Assembly (NCBI RefSeq): GCF_032854445.1
Contig: NC_088300.1
Coordinates: 15,567,570 to 15,631,569 of the forward strand
Origin: Liolophura sinensis
Taxonomy: Eukaryota > Mollusca > Polyplacophora > Chitonida > Chitonidae
Length of the DNA: 64,000 nucleotides
Direction: 5' to 3'
A program made the position numbers and the translations under genes. This document shows positions 1 to 12,300 of the stretch, piece after piece (the first letter of the stretch is position 1; each line of letters opens with the position of its first letter). The notes under the pieces were generated by a model. That model had not been told where the DNA came from, made no database searches, and was given only the letters and a program-made list of their open reading frames with translations.

Positions 1-171
1 CTGGGAATGTGTCTGGATAATCTAGCGATTTGGGCATTTTGTAACCTGTAGGGACGACATAATAGTCACCTTTCTGTGGCTCTCAATGTTCCCTCCAACC
101 ACACTCCCTACGTGTCTCGTGGCCGCGCCCTGTCCACAAGGAGTCACCCAATGGGCGAGCACCCAGCTTAC

Positions 172-334
172 CTGGATAAACCCTCACCAGGTCAAGCACA
201 TTGGTTCCCGTCTTTTTCACCGCAAAGATACAGACAAGGTCATGCCCGTATTTGCGAAAGAAGTGCACGAGGTTCATGCCTTCACACTGCTTTGACAGCA
301 AGCATGTTACACCGAAGAGACATGCGCCAGTCAC
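172..334 (-). CDS. Candidate internal exon of an unknown minus-strand gene
   Basis: On the minus strand an acceptor (cttacag) at 335-336 and a strong donor (g/gtaagc) at 171-170 bound 163 nt of open frame, phase 0 in and phase 1 out. It is more GC-rich than the surrounding DNA. The peptide includes CLFGVTCLLSKQCEG and HFFRKYGHDLVCIFAV and ends LVRVYP. I do not recognise the family. The following exon would lie beyond the left edge; 5' exons should be at higher coordinates and I could not find them. It could be chance. Confidence 0.35.
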
Positions 335-801
335 CTGTAAGCTTTGTGTTATATACTAACAGCGACTCTGTAATGTCATGATTCTCCAGTATGGCGTTAA
401 ACCATTATCAACTCAATAAATACATAATGTCGCAGATTAAGTGCTCTGGTTTTACTATCTATGCGGAGTCTTTTATGATGTTGAAATAACCGGACACATT
501 TTGAAGATGTTTTGAGTGAACGGTAGTAAAAATCACAAGGTATGGTAAAAAAAAAACAAAAAAAAAAACAGGTGATAGCTGTCTCCCTCTCCTCTTGCAG
601 TTCTCTCAGACTTGGTGATTTCTGAAGAACTCGGCTATCCTCGTCATACCTAGAACTTCTCTTGCTCTATTCTAATTAGGGTATACTGTATCTAGTTACA
701 GACCTCGCCTGTAATGACCGCGTCTTATTTCGGTAATGATGATGTCCATGTGCTTGCGATGGTGCGCATCTGCGATGAACATCTCTTAAACAGAATCTAT
801 A

Positions 802-840
802 GGGGGTGGTCTGGGGGGGGAGGGGGGTGCGTGGTAAGGG
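802..840 (+). other. G-rich tract with quadruplex potential
   Basis: Runs of five, eight, six and three G separated by short spacers, isolated in AT-rich DNA. This meets the usual G-quadruplex pattern on the plus strand. No gene is attached to it. Confidence 0.5.
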
Positions 841-2566
841 TCTTGTATAACATTTAAAATCATCAAAATTAATTAATTCAAGATCAAAATCCTTGGACTC
901 AACAGATCACCGGAATACATTACATTATAGGAGAAGTAATTCTGACGCAGGATTTGGAAAATATCTGTTAAATAGAGAGAGCGAGATTGGGAAAATGTTA
1001 AATAAATAGGAAGTGCAGGATATGGAACATAGAGTGCATGGTGTGGAAAATAAAGAATATTGATAAACAGAATCAAACTTAGTCCATAAAAAAGTATTAT
1101 TTAGCAGAACAACAGTATTTTACGGACTTTGGTATCTCCAATGACTGTCAATAGCCTGGTGTGCTACTCATGATGGTGAGACACAAAATTCATATAACCA
1201 ATACTAATATCTGAATATATAGTAACATTGGTCAGCAGCTCTGTGGATAGGCAGCTATTGCGCGCTTAGTTATGTCGTAGACATTAAACTTAAATATATT
1301 TGGTTTCTTCCTTTACGTCTTTTTCATGCCATTTATTCTTTGGGTTTAACTAAGATATAAATTGGTTGTTCATATGTTTTTTTTCTTCTTGACGCTGACA
1401 GTTGTAGTAGGCTGTGGTTTGTGGTCACACTGCAGCTGTGGGTGCTCATGATAACATATTATTGTGCGGCAAATTTCCTATAGTAAACCACATTATGTCT
1501 GATTTGCGTGTAAAGTCTTATCGTTTCCGTTAAATGTGGTAGCAGGCGTTTTTTTGTAAGGAATATGACCACTGACAAGTTCCTACACTGTTATGGCATG
1601 GGCTTGCAGTACTAGAGTGCGATTAAACGGAACTCATGGCCACATAAAGATCCAAGCCTGCAAATCCCAAAATGAAATCTACACATGAACGCAGCAGACT
1701 AAAGCACAGTATAGAGCCTATGAACATAAGTAACCCACGTGGTTGCTGTGACCTTTGGGCTGGGCTGCATGGACCTTTACAATTTCCTGTTTCTAAGAGA
1801 ACAATTAGAGATTGTTTAATTACAGAAGAGTTAGGTTGGTGTAACGACTAATAGCAATCATTACTATAATTCCTATACACATTATGGAGCGGAAGTAACA
1901 TGGGCTTAATTCGTTACTTTTAAAGGCACGGATAGCTAACCTAAACCAATGAATGAACTGGATTATACATTTTCTATTTCCATATATTACATTTTATACT
2001 TTGTAAGACCCGATTCCAAAAAGCCATTTCTGACTTAAGTGAACACGTAAAACACTTTCACAATATTTACTTTTTGCTACTGCATGAAAGTGGAAATTGC
2101 GGCATATCTGTCTGTTGATGACATTTATGAGGTGATAAACATTCTTATTTTTTGTGTCTTAAAGTAAGCTTTAAAGGGATACAAAATCGATTCTGACTGG
2201 CTGTGTGATAGATAGGCATGTCCAGGTTATGACTAGGCTAAGCTGAATTTTATGTATAGCAGATTTGTTCAAACGTGACCAAGACTACATGGTTTACCCT
2301 ATCCCCAGCTGTATTCCAAACCACATTTTCGAATTCTTGAGTCAAAATCAATAATGCCCAAATGTATGTCAGCATTTCATATAAATCTCCCATGCAATGT
2401 TTGATAAAGAAATATCTAGATTCATTGACCCTTAAATTACTTTATTTGAGATATGGGATATAAGAAAAGTACGAAGACATAGTAACTTTATGAGGTTTAG
2501 TGAACTTATTATTACAGTTTCAGTTATACAGGATATGTATGTGCACATAGAAATAGACATACGTAT

Positions 2567-2640
2567 TCCAGCCATCAGCCAGAATGAACGTTCCTGGTCA
2601 ATAACCGCAGTGCCAATTGCTAAAAAGGGCATTTAACACA
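2567..2640. repeat. Dispersed repeat, copy 1 (partner at 52303-52380)
   Basis: Contains CAGCCATCAGCCAGAATGAA, CGTTCCTGGTCAATAACCGC, AGTGCCAATTGCTAAAAAGG. The similarity runs for about 75 bp. Confidence 0.45.
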
Positions 2641-4450
2641 AACCATCAAAAAACTAAGAAAGTATACAAAGTGCAAATTTAGGGCGGAATCGTTCAAAGA
2701 AGGGAGGTCAACAGTTAAAAAATAATGTTGAAAAGACATAAAGAATGTTCCAGGCGAATGAGTGAAATCGGCATTCAAATCGTGTACATTTTAGTGTGTA
2801 AACCATCCAGAATGCCGTCACATTGTCCGGATTATTCGCTTGGTCTTATCTGATTGTACACGACATGTGCTTATCGTTTTATCGCCATAGTATATGACAC
2901 TATAGTATTGATGGATGCATGTGTAGGTTGAGCTCTGCATTAAATGCAAGGGAATCCGGGAGTGAAACCAGCCCATTGCCAATACCACGAATACCGCTTG
3001 TTGTGATAGTGGTCATTAAAATGTGACGGAAACAACATCATTGGATTAATTGTAGATAAGTGATATCTAATTAATTTGCAATTTACTATCTGCATTTATT
3101 TTACCTAAGGTCTAAGGTGCTACTTTTTAAGCATTTACGTGCACAGTTTGAATGAAACCCGTGACTGAGGTAAATTGACAAGCGGCCAGACCATTTGTCG
3201 ATATCACACTAGTTTTACACTCCATGCTGTAGCCTTTTCTTACATGAAAACTTCCATATTGCGAAATTATTTTGATGCAACATGTGAGAGTAATTTATGT
3301 TAAGACTCTGGGTATTGTTGTCGTGGTGTCTTGATGAGGCTGTCACGAGTTTCCTGAGCAATGCTAACATGGATTGTGTCACCCGGATGCAGTGTTGGAA
3401 TTTTAAGTCATTACAACGGATGAGTCATCAAATATCTTATCGCCAAGAAAGACGAGTGAAAGATGAGTCTTCGTTTTTGACGACAATTTGGTGAAACTGG
3501 GGTTTATTATTAGTTGTTATAGTTTCCGATGTAACATACAATACTGTGTCAATGGATCATTCAAAAATAGAACGGCATTTGTGGATAATCGAGTGATTGT
3601 AAGAGCGATGTTCATTGTGCACTGTATTTTAATAAACTCCACAATGCCCATTCGTTCAAGTGCCACCTCTTTAATCCTGGCGTTCCAAATCTAAGCGCCA
3701 TGTCCGACATTCGTATACCGCTCGAGAACCATAAATCAGCGTTCAAAGTCGATAATGTTAAGAACCATTTCTAAAACAACTTAAAACGTCAGTTTCCATT
3801 GGAATATGTCATGAATAAGACGTATAAATAGCAAATAAAGCTAGCAACTTGTAAGAGATAAGCAATCATCTCTTGTCAAAGAAGCATAAAAGACAGTCAG
3901 CTCGAATATAGGCCGTAAATAGGTCGTTCGGAACAGGTAAAGTCTTACCTATTTACAAGAGACCGAATTTCACCAGTTACGAGTGGCAATTTTCCAGCAA
4001 TCATTCTGTCGTCGCTGGTCTGAATTTACTCTCAGTGTTGCAGTCTTTCATATTATATACATAATTAATGTTCTACAGTTGATGGGATTTAAGATGTGCT
4101 GTGTGAAACTATACAAGACTAGGTTTAAGTGCGTCCACAAGGAAGGAGGGGATAGCGTTATTTGTTTCCGCTTTTTCCTCTGCGGCTCTTGACCTATAGA
4201 GTTATTCCAGCTGACCAGATGACTGGGCATGGCACTCCGTGTCATGTTTCCTTTGCTCTCCTCACTGGGTCGCTAGGTCACTCACAATGAGATCGTCTTA
4301 TATAGGCTATGTGGGAAGACTGAAGATAGGCTGGCACAACAGTTAGAACAAGTCTTGTGAGCACGTAGCTTCGTTTTCTCAGCGTGGCAAACGTTGTTAG
4401 AACAGGAAGATGTAAGAGTATGACTCAAGATGGTGAAATATACCACTCAC

Positions 4451-4470
4451 GGGGTGGGGTGGGGTGGGGG
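4451..4470 (+). other. G-quadruplex motif (four GGGG runs)
   Basis: Four runs of four or five G separated by single T, a compact textbook quadruplex sequence, followed by GGTGGTGG. It lies at the start of the 4488-4815 tandem repeat. Confidence 0.6.
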
Positions 4471-4487
4471 TTTGGTGGTGGAGGAGC

Positions 4488-4815
4488 CATTTTGCACTAG
4501 TAGAATAGGATAGGGAAATAATGGAATTCTAAGATATAAGGGCATCATACAAAATGGGAAAATGTGCCGCAACTGGGGTAAATGAGTGTGACATTTTATG
4601 TTAGTAGAAGATGATGGAATATTAAGATGTATAGGCATCACATAAGATGGGAACATTCACGTTAATTTGGGTGTGGTGACTGTAGTGATTGACATTTGGC
4701 GCTAGTAGAGGATGATAGGGAATATTAAGATGTATATGCATGATTCTAAATGGGGAAAATATGCCTCTCGTCTAAATAGGTGACTGTGACATTTGACTTT
4801 GGCATAGAAGATGAT
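4488..4815. repeat. Tandem repeat, about three degenerate copies of 110 bp
   Basis: Copies share the order: agtagaaGATGAT, GGAATatTAAGATgTATA, gGCATcat, AAaATGGGaAaAt, then a GTGACATTT segment. The copies differ by many substitutions and small indels, so it is old. No reading frame crosses it. Confidence 0.55.
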
Positions 4816-5518
4816 ACATGTAGGACCCACTCCTCCACGAATGGCACTTGTATGGCAGTAGGAAAACAATTTGCATTGTAGTACTGTGAAAGTACTGTAT
4901 GTTAACTTCTGTTAGATACCAGCTAATCCTTGTGAGCCCCTTGGACTTTGAACATTACAACATGAATCAGTGAATTTGCTGTAGTATATCAGTCAGGACA
5001 CCAATGCTTCATTCATTTGATACATGCATACAGTTCAAAGTTAGTATTGGCAGATAACCCGGATTGGCCTCATTTGGGCAGTCTACAGTGTGTAAACACG
5101 CCACTCAGTGAAAGCCAGAGTTCACAAGCTGAAGTGACAATATTTGGGGGTGGCGGGTTGTTGATCGACACTGATTAATTGTTTCTTACCTGTCTGTTTC
5201 TATCTGTTGTCTCTAATCCAAGTTTATTCGGAGGTTAGTAGTTCAGATTGCGTGTGCAAGCTTAAAACTGAACCGATTTCTGAGATAACACTGACAATGG
5301 CCCAGTTACCGTTCCTATCATATGTTCCCTTCGTTCTTCAACTTTCTCGCCTTGCTGGAGATCAGTGATAACAAAATTCAGTATTAATTATATACATGTC
5401 TACCTTGAAAATACTTTGTCCATGTTAATAAGCTGATCCACAGAAAACGTTTCACAGAATACAGACATACGCAGGGTTCAAGCTCTGATCTACACAAAGA
5501 CACTATACCGGGGCTTTT

Positions 5519-5640
5519 GGGTAATAAATCGATCAGCGCAAATCCAGCGAAATCATTTTAACATTGGAGATAGTACAGACACTAGTCTGATATTTACTGA
5601 AAGGCAATAATGTGGGATACTCTTGGTAAATACAGAAAAT
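5519..5640. repeat. Dispersed repeat, copy 1 (partner near 17020-17275)
   Basis: Shares with 17020-17275 the segments TCGATCAGCGCAAA, CCAG.G.AA, CATTT and, further on, GATATTTA.TGAAAGG.AATAAT and TCTTGGTAAA. Order and spacing are similar, with an insertion in the second copy. Family unknown. Confidence 0.4.
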
Positions 5641-5894
5641 TTGATTAGCAAATGTGTTTTGTGCCAAAATCTGCTGTATTGACTCTTTAAATAGTAAAGA
5701 AACAGTTAACAATACATGAAAGTTAAGCTTAAAATTTGGATGATAGTGATAGTTCGATGTTAACTAATCCTGTATAAAATACTAAGTGAAAGCCACATTG
5801 TATATTGTTCACCTCTGTCGCCGGGCTCCAATGTTATAATATGATGTTCATGGTTATGCTGAGAAATTGTGTTATTCTTGTATTCCATCCACAG

Positions 5895-6386
5895 GTCAAC
5901 CTTAACGGCCACCTCTCGTTCGAGACAGAATTGCCAGTATACCAGGCTAACTTAGTCCTGCCCTCAGGCTATCAGATCATCGCTGCCTTTTTAGCTGACA
6001 TTGACACACGAGCAACTGGGTCTGTCTATTACCGGTACGTATATACTGATGTTACTGAGAATGTTAGTGGTATTGTACAATCATAACTTTGTGAGAACAT
6101 ACGCGATGTGTGTAGCCTAATAATGTCTGTTTAGAATATTAGCGATATATACATCAAAGTCAATGTCTTTCTGAGAACAGTATCGATGAGTACACATACG
6201 TGTACCTTTCTGTGACTATTAGTCATATGAATGCGGATACCCCACTGAGGAGATTAGCTATATGTAATACCAGAGGGAGATTAGCTACATGTAATACCAG
6301 AAGGATATTAACCAGAAGGATATTAGCCCTATTTAATACCATAAGGATATTTATTTATTTATTTATTTATTGATTTATTTATTGAT

Positions 6387-6453
<67 letters not shown>

Positions 6454-8385
6454 TTTGATTGGTGTTTTACGCCGTACTCAAGAATATTTGACTTATACGA
6501 CGGCGGCCAGGATAATGGTGGCTGGAACCTGCAGAAGGATATTAGCTATATTCATACTAATATACTATATATGTGTAACCCAATGCCCTTGACAACATAA
6601 CTCCAGTGTCGCCCAGTTACATGCTGTCGATGTCAATATTTTCTTCATAAACGAAGATCCCTGGGCAAAAATACCATTGTGTCATTAATGCGCTATGATG
6701 TGCTATACTTTTCATTTAGACTTGCATCTTGTTTGCTTAAAGCAAATCTTGTTCTTTATATGCCATTTTCCGTTAGTCAACTTTTACGCAAACGAGCTCA
6801 TAATGTAGTCTTGAGATGATGGGGAATACATTTTCTATAGTATGTGTAGATATGTGTTTCCTTTAAAGATCAGGCAGAACAATACACATTTTTCCTTCTG
6901 TCGGTGAAGAATTGTACATATGGTTACAATGACAATCATTAAATCATCAAGGGTATGTGCCTTGAACACAGAATATACTAGAAATTGGAAATCATTCAGG
7001 CCTAAAGCATTTATTCGCTGGTATAATCGCCTATCGACATTATGATGACCATAACTCTATAGGGGTCTTCGTGGCCTTGTTGTAAAGGCCCAGAAGCCTC
7101 TAACCAACGCGGTCGGTGTGAGTTCTAGTACAACTCATGTTATCGTCCTCTCTGGTTGTGCGTGCAGCAGCATGCAGATGGTCGTGGAACGTGGGTTTCC
7201 CCGGGCTCTGCCCAGTTTCCTTACACCGGAATGCTGGAAGACGTCGTACAAGTGAATTACACCGGAATGCTGGAAGACGTCGTACAAGTGAATTACACCG
7301 GAATGCTGGAAGACGTCGTACAAGTGAAATATTTTTGACTACGACGTAAATCTTCAATCAAAGAAATAATAAATATTATAATATGAATAAAAGACTATAT
7401 GATCTCCAGCGAAAGATAATGACTACCTGTGTGTTGTTTATTAACGATTAGATTTTCTTACTTTTTCTATGTTCGCTCTTTTCAGAGAGAAACCATATGA
7501 CGATATTTGTGGAGTTCATGGACGATTTCTATATATATATGTATATGCTTTTGTTTTTCAGGGAGACGTCCGACAGTTCCCTGATCCAGAGAGCAGCGGC
7601 CGACATCCGCTCTCACTTTGCCGCTTTCAGCGATTTTCAGCCAAGGACTCTGTTTATCGCCACTTGGGAAAAAGTCGGATACTTCAAACAGAACTCAGAT
7701 AGAGTAGGTTATAGAATTACAACCTATGATATGTATTGTTCGGAAGGCCAAATTCCATAAGTGTTTATATATACCTACAAGGAATGAGGACACGGAGAAT
7801 TCGCTCCCTGTATTTTACTACCCATTTATCCTCATGTTAAAGTGACGTTCACTGAAACTTTTATTACGTGTAACGTAAAACGGAATTTCGAACCTCAGAC
7901 ATGTGTTTTATTACATCACACGGCAACTTAAATTACGATCCGCGGTGATAATACATTACATGTAGATTTTTATGACGTTACAAGATGAGGTATTTCATTA
8001 TTCCTCTGTTATTACATTTACGGTGCAACGTGCTCCCTGTGCACATTGCCTCCCCTTACAGTAACTGTAAGAGGAGGCTTTTCTGTGGCCTATTGGTCAG
8101 GGCGTCCGCCTTGAAATCAGGAAACACGGAATGAAACTCGGGTCGGATCACACGAAATACTTCAAAAATGGTACTTAGTGCTGCCTTGCTTGGCGCTCAG
8201 CACTGGTTATAGGAAGGAAAACGGACAGGTTGGTCCGGTGTCAGTATAATACATCTTGATGGAGTGTCATTGCTGGTACCTTCGGCATGATACTTCAGTG
8301 GCGGAAGCAGGCACTTTGACGGCATTGACGGAAAAATTGTTAAGTACAACGTAAGACCCCAAGCATACATACATACATATGTATG

Positions 8386-8434
<49 letters not shown>

Positions 8435-9345
8435 ACAGTAACTTTAGTTGGTTACACGGTGGTGCCCTTGGGCTGTCCAGGAAGATTAATGTATGGCGCT
8501 GTAAGCCTTTGAACCCAAGTTATGATTAATACCTTTTTATTTCAGCAAAACACATTCCAAATAGTGGTGGCCTCAGACGGCCGGGACTCCTTCGTTTTTT
8601 TCCATTACCTTGACGACGGTGTCCAGTGGTTACAGAGTGACGGAAAACTCATTCCTGTACTGAACGACCCTCCTGCTCAGGCTGGTTTTGATTCCGGAAA
8701 GGGACGAAAACATCTCAAACTGAGGGTGTCCGGCACAAACCAGGCTCTAGATCTCCCCAAGTAAGTGTGGAAGACGTGGGAATCAGCTGACGTAACAGAA
8801 GAAGAGTTCAAACACAACAGTCCATCAGCAATATGCTTGCCAAAACACTAAATTCCTGAAAATTTTTTGATTAAGTTTGATAAATTTCAATTTTGCTGTT
8901 TCAAATTATGACATTCATTTTATTCCCGCCAACCTTAAAACACCAGGTTAATACCACAACCAACGGAATTCTACTGAAAACTGATCGGCTTTTCGGCTCG
9001 AGGTCTTCAAATTCAGTGTTATATTTGCTAGGTAGTGTTAAATTCAAGATTTTCCAGTGTCCTAGAGAGGAAATAGAGCAAAGTATGTCTTTTACAGCAT
9101 GTTAGTGATACAGGAATACGTTGTCTCAATATGCAGAATTCCCAATAAAGGAAGTCAAGCTCTGGACTGCAAGACCAAAAGAACAGTCTCAACTCTGAAT
9201 TATGGGACTTAATCAGGCTTTGGTTATATATACCATATTTCTTTCCGCAGTTTATCGAATATCAATGTGCCGGGAGTATGGATGTTCCAGATCGGCTCCG
9301 TTAAGGAGGGCAATGTCTTGCCAGCTGACATCAATACAGGAGAAG
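5895..9345 (+). CDS. NID: Nidogen NIDO domain exons (four)
   Basis: Four exons (5895-6034, 7562-7703, 8546-8760, 9251-9345) encode most of an extracellular NIDO domain. Diagnostic segments are [54 protein letters not shown] and the exit motif [15 protein letters not shown]. The first exon begins inside the domain, at the strand usually written as YVNxNGxxxF, so the preceding PYG/FFG part must be on an exon not seen here. Phases between exons are 2, 0, 2 and 1. The introns contain family A SINE copies (6350-6526, 7063-7372), a family B SINE and (TA)n (8088-8433), and a 64-bp minisatellite that ends just before the next exon. Confidence 0.92.
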
Positions 9346-12300
9346 GTAACAAATCGCACGATTTAAGAATTATCAGTTGCAAGAAAGTAGCCCTCATAAC
9401 TGTCGTCTTAAAACACGGACTTTTTTGAACCAATAAAACCTATAGAACCTATAAATAATGTTTTGAACCTTATATTAGATAAGAGTGTTCATCTTTCATT
9501 TGTACTTCAAGGTACCGTTTTACTTGATTGGAACATGGTATCGGTCCTGTTATACAGTGTTTGTCTTTGAAAGTGACTACAGGAGTCCAGACGTTTAGGA
9601 CATGACATTATACGTGTTTCATTGCTTATCTTTGAGCTTGACTATAGGAGTCCAGGGGTTTAGGACATGGCATATACGTGTTCCATTGCTTATCTTTGAG
9701 GTTGACTATAGTAGTCCAGGGGTTTAGGACATAGCATATACGTGTTCCATTGCTTATCTTTGAGGTTGACTATGGGAGTCCAGGGGTTTAAGGACATGAC
9801 ATTATACGTGTTCCATTGCTTATCTTTGAGCTTGGCTGCTACTTGTTTTGAACATATATACTATTACCTGCATGTTTCAGTGTTCATCTTTGAACTGGAC
9901 GGGGATGATGCCACCTGTCTGGAGGGCGCGCGCACCTGTCACCCAAGCGCACGGTGTGTTGATTTCTCCCCAGGATTTTGTTGTGAATGTGTCCAACCGT
10001 TTTACGGAAACGGTCGATCTTGTCTGGAACCAGGTAAGGGTTAACCAATGAAAAGCGAGAGAGATCAGGAGCTTCAATATCTCCAGATATTTCTTGCCTA
10101 ATTCATTTCCAGTTTTCACCATTTGCAGTTTAATTCTGGATTTCTGTTCTAGTACCAGTATGCACTGTGTTAACTATTCATTTTTCTATATATTACCGAG
10201 ACCAATTAGTGTTTTCAAGTTTCCAGTACTTGTTTCTGAGCATTACCTAAAGATACTGAACCTGTTTAGTAACTTACTGTCAACGATATAAACCTCATTT
10301 TAAACCTGTTACAGCAACTTTGTGAATAGCAAAATTAGCCTCTCTGTCCGTCCCCTTGTTCCATAGGTGTGCCCCAGCGTCTGAATGGTAAGGTGTCGGT
10401 GAACCTGAACGGAGAGGACTTCGTTGACTTAGACCAGCACAGTTACGTGGTGACGACGGATGGGCGATCGTACACGGCCATCAGCCGCCTGCCTTCTTCC
10501 ATCGGCCACGCCATGCAGACTCTCAACACCCTGGGCGGAATTGTAGGCTGGCTGTTTGCTGTCCCTATCAGCCCCCGGGCAAGAAACGGCTACATGTTCA
10601 CAGGTGTGGTAACAAGTCGTATCACAAGTTTATAACGTAACAACGTGATGTATTAGAAAGGGTTTATGTCATTTTTGAACGGAAGATACTCTGCTCAACT
10701 AACTCCACTCGAAAATTTAAGCCAGGACTTGTCTCAACGAAATTTTTCCAATATCTGTGATTTTGAACTTTGTCACCACATGTCAATATAAAGCCTTTAT
10801 CGCATTTCTTGAACGCAAAAAAAAAATCTCACCTGCCCAGACATGCCAAGGGAAACTCTGAATTCAAAATCACATTTGCGATAATTTTGCCTTATTGAAA
10901 TGTTGAAATGACATTCAAAACTCTTCACTGGGATCTATTTCTTTTGTTTTCAGGTGGAGAATTTAACCGGACGACGGTGGTTCGATACCAAAGCGGGGAA
11001 GAGGTGACCATCAGACAGATGTTTTACGGCCATGATGCTCTTAACAATATGAGGATGGATACTTTCATCACGGGTAGCCTCCCCTCCATCCCGGTAGACA
11101 AGGCTATCACAGTTGACGACTTCAAGGAGGAATACAGGCGGGTTTCTCCAGGTGAGAAAATCGTTTACGTTAATATTAAAATCCCAGTTAATATTACAAA
11201 TTATGAAAGACTTACAGCATAGACCGCCTAATAATTGGCTAATGGTCTCCCGTAATCGACGGAATACGGCTTCTTGCCAAAGTATCATTAATGAAAGGCC
11301 CACGAGAGTATTGCCAGATTACAGCATTCAGGACAATAGCGATGAGTGTTCTGCATCGCTTGGTGCATGTTTGAAAACCAAGTTGGGACCACACATTGGT
11401 CAGTGTATCTTGTTCGTATATCATGTTGTATAGAACGCAATGCCATGAAGTGACTTTAAAAGTTCGGAAAAAAGTTTTTCGAAGCTACATGAAGCTAGCG
11501 TATTTTGTCACCGTAGGTTTGGTGAAGTCATCCTCCAGCCGTACATACCGTGTTGACGATGTGGCCTTTCGGTACAGCTGGGAACAGGAGATTACATACA
11601 AGGAGTGTACATACGACAGTACCCGTGCCTACAGGGACACCCTGCGGCTCAGCGTCAGCCGTAACTTCGTGGTGTACGACCCCAGAGAGAGGATTGTCCG
11701 ATATGCCATGACCAGTCGGATAAGTGTTCTCACAGGTAAGTGATTCTCGCTTATACCAGAGGTCAAGATTGCCCCTGGCATAATTCGAGTTCAGTTGGAA
11801 TACTTGTGCATGTTGCACGTTTCGGCCAGTAAAGTGTTAAACAGAAGGAATTGTTTTGACCAGTGAGAATGAATGAATGCATGCGGTTTTCCATCGTATT
11901 GATCAATATGTCAGTCATATGACAACAAAGAGTCATGAGATGTGTGTACATAGAATGTGTCTTCAATCCCTGTCTCGCCAAAGTGCTGCCGCCGCCGAGG
12001 TATCATGCTGACATAGACATGATACCCCACCCGGTCACATTATGCTGACACCGGGCCAACCAATCCTGTTTCCGTGCTCTAACATCTCAGTGCTAAGCGC
12101 CAAGCGAGGCAGCAGCAGATAACATTTTTAAAGTCTTTTCTATGACCCGATCTGGCTTAAATCCCGGGTCTCCCGACTTCGAGACAGACGCTCTAACCAA
12201 CAGGCCACAGAAGCGATGTGACCAATCAGAGGGTTGGCTTTAAATGTGCAAAGCAAACGTGAAGTCTAATCATCACAGAACGTTGATAGAGAAAACTGGC

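Larger units (their letters stand above)
335..5894. other. Upstream flank of the nidogen exons, no gene recognised
   Basis: No convincing exon is seen. The stretch holds G-rich tracts (802-840 and 4451-4470), a roughly 110-bp tandem repeat (4488-4815), one copy of a dispersed element near 2567-2640 and one copy of another at 5519-5640. The missing nidogen 5' exons either lie here unrecognised or before the window. A Kozak-like ATG at 5297 followed by hydrophobic codons was considered but does not splice in phase. Confidence 0.5.

Noticed and set aside
3297..3494. Open frame beginning with a signal-like hydrophobic stretch
   Set aside because: Poor start context, no donor in a usable phase, no similarity to NIDO.
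5297..5368. ATG in good context followed by a hydrophobic stretch, possible nidogen signal peptide
   Set aside because: The only nearby donor is weak and ends in phase 2, whereas the first nidogen exon here is entered in phase 0.
6370..6600. Leu/Ile/Tyr/Phe repeat protein
   Set aside because: Translation of an (ATTT)n SINE tail.
7100..7357. Open frames with a repeated 12-residue motif
   Set aside because: They lie in a SINE and come from the 36-bp triplication; the same repeat is open in both strands.
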